Below are positions 14,701 to 25,576 of a stretch of 64,000 bases of DNA, piece after piece. The notes below the pieces were generated by a model that was not told where the DNA came from, did not search any database, and was given only the letters and a program-made list of their open reading frames with translations. How positions within the stretch are numbered: the first letter of the stretch is position 1; every line of letters begins with the position of its first letter. The stretch lies in NCBI RefSeq assembly GCF_027942865.1, contig NC_134516.1, positions 23,525,822 to 23,589,821 of the forward strand. The letters are read 5' to 3'. Origin of the DNA: Odontesthes bonariensis (lineage: Eukaryota; Chordata; Actinopteri; Atheriniformes; Atherinopsidae). The position numbers and the translations under genes are program-made.

Positions 14701-17700
14701 CATTGGGAGAGATCAGGAGGGTTAGGGTTGAGAGAGTGAGGGATTAGAAAGATTGTAGGTTGATAATGGAGATCAATGAGATTAGTAAGAGATGACAGAC
14801 AAAGAGAAACTGAGAAAAAAAGGGATGAAAGTCAACTCCCATCTTCTACTCACCTGTGTCCATCTCTATAAAATTGTAAATGTCAAAATAGTTTTAACTT
14901 TCTCTATTTTGTCTGCCCTTTTGAAGACATTGTGCATTAAAAAACCGATGCTAAGAGAATAATTCTGTTTAATGTCGGCATCAGAGCAGCTCTGATTCAG
15001 GACTAATAAGACTTGGATCGAGCAGTTTGTGAAAAGATCCGGCTGTTTTGCAACTCAACATCACTCGAGTCAGTTTGTCTGTGAAGCACATTTAAACACA
15101 ACAGACCACTGGCCAAGTGCTGGACAACAGACAAAAAGCAAGGACCACATAAAGAGAATAGAAAGCCAGTGGAACAATGTCGTGAGAAGTAAAACATGCT
15201 CACTGTTACGCACTCCAACGCTTGTTGCAACTACCAGTCACTGAAAGGGAATCTTTATGCTGCCATTTTTTTTTTTCAGTTACTCAGACATCATGAAAGC
15301 TAAACTGAGATTTGACACGGAGGTGAAGATCGGAAATGAGTACACATCGCATCATCGTACGCCAGGAGACCCAGAGACCAACCTATTTCATGGCTCAGAG
15401 TTTATGAAACTCCAAATACTGCACCGTTTAAGGGGTCCAAATTTGAATGAACAAATTGCCGTTCGTTAGTTTATGAGAGGGGGAGATGGGGTTTTGGGGC
15501 ATTCTGTGGCCCCAGCTTTCTCCTTTTATTGTACTTTAGCCTTGCTCTCATAGGACAATGTTATACTCCAGGTTTAAACGAACGTACGTGCAGCGATGTT
15601 ACAAGAATCCGTCTGTGTGTCCATCAGGGTGGAGAGTTACACGTCAGAAAACGGTGACCTGTGGAGAAAAGTAGAAAACCTGGAGACGGCCAACAGGTGA
15701 GGCTCACACGCACCAGCACACACGAACGTAGTCACTTTGTGCCAGTGACACGAGCCCGTGATTCTTCTTCTACGATGTTTGGCTTTTCATTGAAGGCTCG
15801 CAAGCAGGGATGCTGAAACTGAGTTTCTTTTACCTCTGCTTTCTCCTGGTGAAATGAGCTTATTTGTGACCCATGCTGCAGTTTTACCCACACTGGTATT
15901 TGTGTTGTGTATCTCAACCTTCTCAGAGTGTTCTTTATATGCTGAATGTGACACAGTGAGATTTATAGGCGTATAAATTGAAAATTGATCTGCTCTTTTA
16001 AGCAAAGAGTCACCGAGCTGCTGCCGTCTCCTCTGTTATTATAACAATATGAAACCAATCTGCTATTATGCTGGAGTGGGTGGTTTGATGGGTGGGTGGG
16101 TGTGGAGTGGTAGAGGGTCCGTCTCTGTCTGTCTGTGGCAGCCTCAGCCTGTCATTAAAGTGGCGAGTTAACAGCAGCTTTCATCATGGAAGGCAGCCCC
16201 CTCCCTTCCCACTACACACGCTGACGAATATGTTAAACCACCGCACGGAGGAACAATGAGTTGGCACTAAGTGGGGAAACGTGAGTCAGCGCACAACATT
16301 AAAACCCAAAGTGTGTGCAGATCTAAAAAAAAAAAGGGCTTAAACTAAATTTAAGCTCAGAGTTCCTAAAAATGCCCCAGATGCAGTTATTAGTGGTCAT
16401 TCTGTTCTCTTTCTGCGCGGCATGACAAGTCTGGGTTAGTTCTCCCACTTTATTAGTTTTACAAGAACAGTCTCACCTTTTATTGAAATGTAGAGCTAGA
16501 TTTGTGTCAAAAACGTATCGTCTTGCATGTGTGTTTGGGTGTGTTTAGACTGGAGGCAGAGGGAAACTGCTTGCTGAGCTCGAGCATAAGTAAACCGATT
16601 GTGAGTTAATAAAAGAAGAAAAAAGCGCGAGTGAGACAGTAATTAAAATTTAACAAACTTGTGCTGAGCATTTTTCTCACACTCTCAGGCAATCGGCATG
16701 ATATTTTGCCGGTGTGGTATATTTTAAGCGGCAATAACTTCAGCTGTAAATCACTGTGGTCGGACTTCAAAGACTCGTTTGAGTGATGCTGGTCAGTATT
16801 ATCCCGTGCGAGTTTATTGCTGCTGGCAGTTTGATTTGAAACATTCGATGTAGCACACGAGCTGATTGTTTTGATTTGCCTGACTGAGAGCTACACCGGC
16901 TTAATGTCTGGTTGAGTTTCTTATTAAATGCTCTGCAGGCTTTCGGGAGGACTGGTTTGGCAGAAGCTGGTTCTCTGTCTCCACTTAGTGGTTGGAGTCT
17001 GTCCTCACAGTCACCGACGGCTCATACCATCAGAGCCCTGCTCTCCAGATCCCACTGATGTAGTCTTTTATCGTGGTTTTACTGGTGCACTCGATCCGGC
17101 TCTGCTGTATTTTTTTTTTTTTTTTTTGCTTGTTTTGGGCGACTGACAAAACAGTAAATCAGGTGTTTGAAGTTCACTTTGAAATACAGTAAACCCAATA
17201 ATGAGAGCCATGCTCTGGGGAGACATTTAGGTGAAATGGATCTTATGCGTGTGATTTTTCTTGTGGTGAGGTGGGTGGAGAGTGAAACCATGCGAGTGCT
17301 CACTATGAGCACAGACATATTTGGTAAAGAGAAGCAAATTTCTAAATGCCCCGACGTGACTTCTAACTTGATCCCCTCTTTCCTCTGCTTGTGATATGAC
17401 GTGCTTTACTCTTCTTCCTCCTTATCTTTTCTCTCCTTTTGTCTCTAGGTCTCTCTTACAGCAGCTGCAGAAGCTTCAGTCACTGATTTCAGGGAAAGTC
17501 ATCCCTCGCTCATGTAAAATGGCCTCAACTCAAACGGGAACGTGCCTCATGGTAAAGATGATTGTTCTGAAGCTCTTTATGCACATAAATAAAGGGACAT
17601 CAGTCGCTCCTGGACAGCGTCTCTTGTTCAGAGATACAATGAAGACAAAGTCATTAAAATCTGTCATTTAAATTTTTTCTTTCACTGTCCGACTACATGA

Positions 17701-19041
17701 AGTAGTTTAAGTAAACAACATGAAGTTGAAACATCTGGCACACTGATGGCTCGATTCATATTCTTTACTTTCCTTATTGTTCCTCCCAAATTTAAAACAG
17801 TTGGGAGAGTCACGGTGCTTCTCCGAATCCTGGCATATAACTGAAGCCGCCTGCACTTGGAATAATAAAACGTTTCAGCACCATTTTGCAAAGGGAACTT
17901 CAGCCAACTGAGCAGCTTTTTTTGTTGAGATAACTCGTTAATGTGGGTGTTTTGCTCCTTTCTCCCTGCAGATGATGGCCCTGTGTTTCGTCCTGGTGTT
18001 GGGCTCCTTCTCTCCGTGCCTCTCTCCCCTCTCATTGCTCTCTCAGGCCTCTTCTTTGCCCTCCTCTTCTTCCTCTCAGTCCTCCCCTTCCTCTCATTCT
18101 CCTCCATCAGCGGACCTCTACACGACCAGTCAGGGTAGGTATAGAAATAGGTTCAGTATCCAGCATCCTATTGTATCTGAGTGAGGATTATCTTGTCTCA
18201 GATACTGATAATAAACTCAGAACATTGTGTATACCACGAGCAAACGGCCTTTACATTTCAGTAAAGAAGAAAGACATCTGTCTTACTATTAAAGTTCTTT
18301 CTCTCAAAGGAAATCTCAGCAGTGGACACAAGTTTTGACTTTAATTCCTCTGTGCATTTCACTTCCCTATAAATTCACTTTCTTTAACCACTCACCCCTG
18401 GGAAACCCTCGCCTAACCCAGACGTTAGTCTGCCATCATGTTAAGTACCACTCCCTTTTTGTGAGGGAAGAGGCTTGATTCACTCTTACCGTCTAAATTT
18501 GACCGTCCTGCCCTCAAACTGTTTGGGGAGAAAAAAAGGTATTTATAGTCTAAAGCCTTGTGGTGTCTACAGGCCACAGTATTTGTTACAACCTACTGTA
18601 CAATACAACAAAACTGCATATCCTCACTTTGAAAAAGCTTTTCCCAAATATTTGGAAAAACGTGTATTTCGGACCTACAGTAAATCTTAAGACTTTACTC
18701 AGAAGTGGTGAACATGACAAGCTGCAGCAGCCCGAAAAGCCCAAGAATGAAAAGCGGTGTGTTTGTGTGTTGTAGTCCGTTCCCGTAGCCTGCTCTTTTA
18801 CGACGAGCAGGCTCCAGTGGAGGACAGCTTGGCGCCGTCAGAAGGCCACTCTCACGTCCAGACACGCAGACATACAGCGGACGCTCCCAGCAACGAGACG
18901 GCTGGACCCAAGTCAGACCAAAGGTACAGAGCAGCTCCACTGACGCCGTTATCTCTGCACGCTGCATGTCAGACATTAACCTGCTGCCTCTCTTCTCTCC
19001 TCAGAGAAACTAAACCAGGCAGAGTCTCAGAGTTTTTCTGA
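3794..19041 (+). CDS. creb3l1: creb3l1, ER-tethered bZIP transcription factor (OASIS); first coding exon(s) missing from window
   Basis: CREB3L1 is a type II ER membrane protein. Cleavage in the Golgi releases an N-terminal bZIP factor that controls secretory and collagen genes.
Exons: 3794 (or 3804)-3926, 5088-5174, 11793-11947, 12038-12119, 12610-12806, 13287-13433, 13518-13576, 15628-15696, 17449-17551, 17972-18134, 18776-18923, 19005-19041. All junctions are GT-AG and phases agree, giving 453 codons from the MDDFSSELF methionine at 3812 (numbering from there).
Motifs: an acidic N-terminus; sumoylation-type VKQE (K83) and IKDE (K132); PPTPPSS (153-159), which fits a TPxxS phosphodegron; the conserved [16 protein letters not shown] block (213-230); a basic region with N260-x7-R268 followed by a leucine zipper to about 315; a membrane segment at about 333-352; the site-1-protease motif RSLL (396-399); and a luminal N-glycosylation site, NET, at 432.
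MEDFSNDLF- and EHSYSLS-like matches favour CREB3L1 over CREB3L2. Exon 1 is probably upstream of the window. Confidence 0.95.
5543..5572. repeat. perfect 12-bp inverted repeat (hairpin) in creb3l1 intron
   Basis: GGGATCCTGCTG (5543-5554) is followed by a 6-nt spacer and its exact complement, CAGCAGGATCCC (5561-5572). It lies in the large intron between the exons ending at 5174 and starting at 11793, next to a CT-rich tract. No function is evident. Confidence 0.8.
5600..11750. other. large creb3l1 intron, no gene seen
   Basis: This is most of the 6.6-kb intron between the exons ending at 5174 and starting at 11793. It contains only short spurious open frames, short A/T runs and CT-rich tracts. 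I see no exon with convincing splice sites, no RNA gene and no complete transposon. Confidence 0.6.
11756..11789 (+). repeat. 34-nt poly-T acting as polypyrimidine tract of a creb3l1 exon
   Basis: Thirty-four consecutive T residues are followed immediately by CAG and the exon beginning at 11793. The homopolymer therefore forms the whole polypyrimidine tract of this 3' splice site. Confidence 0.9.
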
Positions 19042-21480
19042 CTCATAACTCAGCTGGAAGCCCCAAAATGCTCCAGATTGCCGCTATTAGCTGGTTCCAA
19101 GTCCATTTCCAGCTGAACCAAACCCTGCCTGTGTCTACGTCGCTCTGTCAGTAAATCATCCCATTTAGTGAGCTTTGAATGAGGCTTCAGGTACTGCAGT
19201 CATCCCAACCTCCCCATCTGGCAACCTTCACTTCTCTGCTTAAACAGACTCTGTTATACTTGAAAACTCTTTGATTTTCACATGGATGTTCTCGTCTGAA
19301 TTTCCATATTTATGCACTAAAAATCTAATTATCTTTGTATTCAGTTTAAATACACAACGCCGATATAGTTTACAGTTCCAAAGCCTTAACAAAACTGTAA
19401 CAAACAGATTTTATGTATTTTATAAAGACTTCTAAAGCCAATAACCTATTAGGACAGCTGGCCTGAGGGATAATGAGAATATTGTCTTATTGTTCCATGA
19501 CGGGGCGAAAAAATACACCGTGAACCCGGCTGTTTTCTGTTTGTCGAATTCAATTTCTCCCCAAGAGCAAATCCAGAAATCTTTCTGGGAAATGTTGAAA
19601 AGCCCTTCTTCTTTTTAAGAAGTCATAAACAGGAAAATGGGCATTTAACAGACCTCCACTGTGGGGATTCTAGTGTTTGTATTTTACATCCAACAGACTC
19701 TGGATGCTCATCAATACATCAGCGTTTTCATTTTCAACCAATCACATGCAACCTACAACTATAGGGGCTACTTTTGATCTTAATTTGGCCATAAAGTAGT
19801 GGAAGAAGGCCATAAGTGTTTAGGTGCCGACAACTATCCAAATCCCAAAGATATATTCACTTTGAAACAATAATGAATAGAAGTAAAAAGTAACAAACCC
19901 CCCATGTGAAGAGGAACAGGTCTTACCAACAACTCGTGCTTATGTTGAAAATGAACACGTGCTTTATATGAGGAAGCTTTGCCATTTTAAAAGTGCCTTC
20001 CATGCGCTGAAGCCCGGTACGACTGGCTTGGCCTCGCATAAACAGTAATGAACTTTAAACCAGAACAAGATTTATTTAGATCACCGTTCGCTCATTCTGT
20101 CCTCAGAAGTTGAGTGAATTACATGAGTAAATTCACACGCCTGTTAACGTTTGGGGGCACAGCGGTTAACGGTAAGAGCTCTTCATATTTAGTCCGACTT
20201 TTACAACAAAACCTAATATTCACGCTTTTAAGTCCAACTCTGAAGTTGAAAATAGTCTGCATTGTTTTCTGAGGTATTTACGTACAAAGGGGCCATATAG
20301 AGGTTGGGAAACATGACAAATTATTTTTTATGAAAATATTAAGTGTATATGTAATATATTTGGAGCATCCAAAAAAAGAGCATATTTAATTTATGCAACA
20401 AAAAAAATAAAGAATGAACATGTTTTAGTTTATCTTATTGTTTCAATTTTTTTTTTTAAATGTTTTTTTAAAAAAAAAAAAAAAAAGCAAAATACTACTT
20501 TTAATATATTCTGAGCATCAAAAAAGGAGCATATTTATTTTATGCAGAAAAAAAAAGAACTTGTATGTTTGGCATTTGGGATGATGTGAAGTTTTACACG
20601 ATGGGGAGCAGTTTAAACTCGCGAGTAAAGCTTCAACGTGATCTATTTGTGTCTTAACTGTAATACAGTGATGATGTTTCACTGCTGTCGCATCGAAAAT
20701 TTAGCGATTTGTACAACTAAACCCCAAAAAGCAAACTCGCTTCTGCTTTTTTTTTTTAACTTGGATGAAAAAGGAATAAAAGAAATGACCAAATTAGTAA
20801 AAAAAAAAAAATAATTATGATGTGGGGATTTTTTCCTGTCACTAATTCAGAATGCAACCTGTGACCAAGAAACGGAGAAATGACATCACTAATGATACTA
20901 AATGTGCGACAGCAGCATTGTGTTGTATTTATTCCTTGTTTGTAAAAGTGTGTATATATTGATGAAGCCAATCAGGGGACTGAGACATTCCAGGAAAAAA
21001 AAACACCACTAGTTTTTGTTTACTACATAGTTAGATCGAACACTTCGACATTGAAGAGTCTTGATGTCATCGCCACTATTCAAACAACATGAGGAAAACA
21101 ACGATGTCCCCCCTTCAAAAAGAGTTGTCATGGTATTCCTTCAAAATGCAATCATCTCAGTTTTTCTGCTTTTCTTGCTCATGTCTGTATTCAGTTGATT
21201 TTGTTACCATTTTTGCCATGTTAACAGTACACAGAAACTTCTTGCTCCCGCAGCCTGTTACCCAAACGCCATGCCACCCTCTGCCAGAATCCTTAATGCA
21301 CCAGTGTACATAAATAATGATTACTTCCTGTGCAGTTGTTGTAAATAAGAGCCTTTTTCTTTTTTTGTATTGAGGCTTAATTCAAGATTTTAACCTGTGG
21401 AGAATCGTGGGGGCAAGAGAGAAAAAAAAAACATGTTACATTGACCTTTTTTTGGGGTGGGAATTAAAAAAAAGTTTTTA
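19042..21480 (+). other. creb3l1: probable creb3l1 3'UTR
   Basis: No open frame of note follows the stop codon. The stretch is AU-rich, with AATAAA-like hexamers (about 20404 and 20775) and Pumilio-type motifs TGTATATA (about 20951) and TGTAAATA (about 21341). The true cleavage site cannot be fixed from sequence alone. The end given is where T-, A- and G-rich low-complexity DNA begins, before the convergent harbi1 gene. Confidence 0.45.
20349..20560. repeat. duplicated AT-rich block in creb3l1 3'UTR
   Basis: Two imperfect copies of a segment reading GAGCATC-A-rich-GAGCATATTTA-TTTATGCA-A-rich lie at about 20363-20418 and 20508-20560. Between them a T run faces an A run (about 20448-20486) that could pair. 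It looks like a local duplication in a 3'UTR. Confidence 0.7.
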
Positions 21481-21922
21481 AAAAATACATGAAAAAAAAA
21501 CAAGGGGGGGAGGGCAACTTTTCAACTTGTAAAAAAAACTTGGACGACGCAGCAGCTGCACACAGTTTGAATAGTTTGAAAAAAAACACCAGAAGGCGCT
21601 TGATTATTCCAGCCTCTCTTTATGAATATTTGGAAATGATTTGAATGTCCCGACGGAGTAATCAAGCGCTTCCCGTGGAGCCAAGTTGTTCGAAATGTGC
21701 TCAGACATGTTGTCGTCTTGGTTTGTTGTATAGCGTCCTGCATGTTCCTTCATATACAACTATGTTATCTTAGTGTAGTCAGTAGAGTAGAAACGAGCAA
21801 AATATTAAAAAATTGCATCAGCAACCCAGTGTCTGTGGACTTTCTTATTTTCAGGGTATTTATTGTTAAAAAATAAGATGTGATTTGCATTTGTGCCAGC
21901 CTCCACCTGGCCTTTATCCCCT

Positions 21923-23594
21923 TCAGCTGAAGTGTTTGAGTATGAGCTGTTTTCTGAGATCCTCTGCCTGGCTGTCGCGGTCCTCGGGTCTCTGTTTGAG
22001 GGTTTTTGCCTGCTCGAGGGGCTCCGTCCTCTCCAGAGTCCAGGCGTCTAACCCAGACTGCAGGGAGGCGTTGTGGAGTACACAGCAGGCCAGCAGGATG
22101 GACGAACTCCTTTCTGGAGAATACTGCCCATGGGGAGAGAGCAGGTGACAACAGCGGCCTTAATACACCGATGACGATGCTCTGTCATACATGCCAGCGC
22201 ATTTGGTTTTCTCAGGAAGGATTTGATAGCTTGGTAGCTGAGTGGCTTTTGTTTAGCCACCAGAACTTCGAAATAAGTTTCTTTTACACGTCATGTATTT
22301 GTACTTTCGCTGTGAAAACAGACAGAAAGTAGCTGCTATGATATGTTAAATATACTTTATGGAGCCTTTAAAAATGCCATGTGTGGGGAAAAAAAAAAAA
22401 CTAACCTGTAGATATCCCTTTGTGCCATCTAAGCATCTGAATCTTGTCTGGATGGCTCTGAACGTTCTGTCCACTATCTCATGCGTAGCAGTGTGGGCCA
22501 GATTATATCGAAACTCTGCGGGGGATTCAGGGCACTCGACTGGGGCCATCAACCACTTCCTTAAAGGGTAACGTCCGTCCCCTAGGAAACAGAAAGTATT
22601 AACCTCTGAACTCTACGCCACAGACCTCTAGATTGCAATGACACCACATTTTACCGAGCAACCAGCCCTCCTCGGTGTCCTGCAGCTGTTTGTAGAGGGC
22701 GGATCTTTCAAGAACAACAGTGTCTTGGAGTCCACCTGGCCAATGAGTCTCTGCGCTGAGCAACAACCCTCGGGCGTCACAAACCAGCTGACAGGCCACG
22801 GAGTGGAACCCCTTCTTGTTCACATACGATGTGTCTTCGCTGTTTGGAGCTTTGATGGCGACCTGGAAGGAGAGGCGGATCACCATAAAATGAAGTAACA
22901 GACATGGTTAGTCATCACAAGTCTTAAAATCATGTAATTACTCCACCTGAACACAGTCCAGAACCCCGAGAACTCCTGGAAATCCTGCCACTCTCTGAAA
23001 CTCCTGGAAGGTCTGCTCTCTGCAGGACAGATCTCTGCTTGGAAAATATTATTTTCAACATGAACCACTGGAAAATCTTTTGCTGTCACTGTTGGGAAGT
23101 CACATGGCATCATACCTGCTGAAGGTGATGAACTGCGGAACTTTCTCTACCAAAGCTCTGGTCACATTGGACACGCATCTCGACATCGACGCCTGGCTGA
23201 TCCCTATCGTATCGCCCATAGAGGTCTGGAATGAGCCAGAAGTGTAGAAGCCCAAAGCAGCCAAGACCTGAACCTCAGGACTGATGGCTCTGGACCTCTG
23301 GGTCCGTCTGCTTAGAGCCTGATGCAAAGAAATGATGACAGAAAAACACGAAGTGGTGAGGGTAGTTTTCATGAAGAAAGGCTAAGCAGAACCATTAACA
23401 ACTTATTTAAAACTGAAACACAAGCACACCTCTCTGAGTAATTCCACCAGATAAAGGATGAAGTCTCTGGGGAAGCCAAAATGTGTGAGGAGAAAGCTAT
23501 CCGACACCAAATCAAGGTCAAAGCGGTCCAGTGTCTTATGGGCTCGGCCATGTAAAAGAAGATCACAGTCCAAGATGGCTATAGGGATGGCCAT
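21923..23594 (-). CDS. harbi1: harbi1, domesticated Harbinger (PIF/IS5-type) transposase-derived protein
   Basis: HARBI1 is a vertebrate gene captured from a Harbinger transposase; its product is a predicted nuclease-fold protein whose nuclear location depends on NAIF1.
Exons in transcription order: 23594-23430, 23318-23116, 23019-22947, 22862-22655, 22581-22406, 22123-21923. All are GT-AG with consistent phase, giving 341 residues (human about 349).
The start is at 23592-23594, one base after a 3' splice site at 23596-23597, so a non-coding first exon must lie upstream. Family blocks visible: [14 protein letters not shown] at the N-terminus, [70 protein letters not shown], and a C-terminus ending LKHFS.
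Acidic positions aligned with the DDE triad are D144, D194 and D254; the last is glutamate in the human protein as I recall it. The gene is convergent with creb3l1 and divergent from atg13. Confidence 0.96.
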
Positions 23595-25564
23595 GCTGAG
23601 GGTAAGAAAACAGTTTAATACAGCAGATAAATTCATTATAGATGCATTCAATGCAGAACTCTTATTATATTCTCTTTACATTAGCATCTATGGTGGCCAT
23701 GGACAGACTACTAAACAGGCTAAGGGCCCAAAGAATCATGGGGCTCTGGATTTATCACACCAAAATGTGCTGCAAAACAGCCAACATTAAGGGCAAACTA
23801 GATGCCCATAAGGAGCAAAGTCAGACATAAAATTTGGCATCAAATAAATAATAAAGTTAAACAATCAAAAGGAACAAAAATAGTACAAGAAGCAATAATT
23901 AAGAGGCTTAAAAATGAAACGCATAAGCAGCGAAAATGCGACGACAATAGAAGCAAAATGGCCCATAAGAGACACTAAATTATCAAATTGACTCGACAAC
24001 ATTGCGAAAATTTGTGTAAGCTTACAGCATTTAATCATTTTACAAATATTGTCCTCGGCTATCTTATAGTTTCAAGTTTTGTACGCTAAACTACAAAATC
24101 AATAGATAGATAATAAATAAATGGTGACATTAACCTGAATTTTTTGCAGTTTTAAAACCAAGAGAGCTGATTTATACCTTACCATCAGTTAGCAACAACC
24201 TGCTAACTAGCTAGCCTTCCTGCACTGGATCTATTGTAAATACAGCTGAGGCTGCTTATTTGGTCAACTTTGCCAAAGGAGGAAGCTGAATGACTGCAAA
24301 TCTAACAGACAGCCTTTCGGATTTATTTAGCATAATTGGTGACAACCTTCTCTTACCTTTAGATAAGTAACCCAGCATTTGTCAACCAAAACAAGTCACA
24401 GGAAAATTTCATGTCAGCGTGCGGTATCCATTCGCAGATTCGACACAGAGTTGTTGTTTTTTTGCTTCACTTTTCATTTTGAAATATTAATTACTAAAAT
24501 GATAGGAAAATAATATCAAAGTGAATTTTTTATTTCTGATATCTGGAACCCCATTTTTTTTTTACTGTTGCGACATAATTTGACGAAAGTATCTCTGTGA
24601 AAGTGCTGCTACACAAACACGTCGACATGGAGAAGATAAACAGAAAAGTAGCACAGCCGCTGTTGACGTTGTGTACAGTTGAAAATGGACATATAAATGT
24701 TTGAGGAACACGTCGTTGCGTGTTACCTTAATTAAACCGATTGGTGTTTTTCTTTTGCATTCGTCGTTGTGGGAACACCTAATGTAAGTTTTATTATTTA
24801 ACGGAGCTAAAGTGTACGTTATTCAGCATGTTAGCTTAAAATTAGCCACAGGCTAACGCTAGTTGGTCAGTGAGTCACCATACAGTCCCTCTGCTTCGAC
24901 TGAGCATTAAACGTTCAGAAATGGTCCAAGAAAATGCATTATTATGGCCTCATCGTTTGCTGGCTGGTGTAGTAAAGTATATTAAGTATATAGGGCAGCT
25001 GTCAGAGTCTAATTGAGTACTGTATAATGAGCTCCAAATCTTCATATTAGGAGGCCCCATTTGCTAGCTACAAATAATTGCTGCATAAACGGTTCAAAAC
25101 AACTGTAATTATAAGTATTTTACTGTTAATGGTCAACGCTATCTAAATGCTATCTGTTTACTCCAGTAAAAGGCTGTTAAATTATCATGTAGAGCAGCAC
25201 AAAATCCGACCTGAGATGTTTATTTGGGTCAAATTCGACTCTGGTTTTTAATTGTTATTAAGGACACACATCGGCGGCTTTGTTGAGTTTATTTAAAGAT
25301 ATTGACTTGCATTCCCTTTTTGCTCTCGACAGTTTTTCTTTTTTTCTTTTAATCCAGTTTAATTGATTATTATTGTTTTTTTTTTTTAAAGAATGGTTTG
25401 TGCACTTACTATGACTACCTACTTTTTGCATAAGGGCTCATGGGCAAGCTTGACAAAATGTATGATAAACGTAAATACATTTAAATGACTTGATACCCAG
25501 GTGTCCTATTTTCATCGGAGTCATTGTTAAGACATTCCTAATGGGCTGTCTCATTTGTTTGCAG
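23595..25564. promoter_or_regulatory. shared harbi1/atg13 upstream region (putative bidirectional promoter)
   Basis: Two divergent genes leave only this 2 kb between their coding starts, so both promoters and non-coding first exons must lie here. On the plus strand an AAT/GTAAGT donor ends at 24783 and would join the acceptor before 25565 to form the atg13 5'UTR. On the minus strand, GTAAGA (exon end at 24357) and GTAAGG (exon end at 24183) are possible harbi1 donors. AACACG and CGTGTT face each other at about 24707-24726. I see no TATA box. Exact start sites are not determinable. Confidence 0.45.
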
Positions 25565-25576
25565 GTTTGTGACAGC

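Noticed and set aside
17682-18107. 141-codon minus-strand Arg/Lys/Glu-rich frame
   Set aside because: Antisense of the CT-rich creb3l1 exon 17972-18134; composition explains the open frame.
19005-19062. Alternative creb3l1 C-terminus in another frame (ending QSFSDS)
   Set aside because: The donor at 18923 leaves two bases of a codon, which fixes the frame ending VSEFF; the other frame would need an unavailable splice site.
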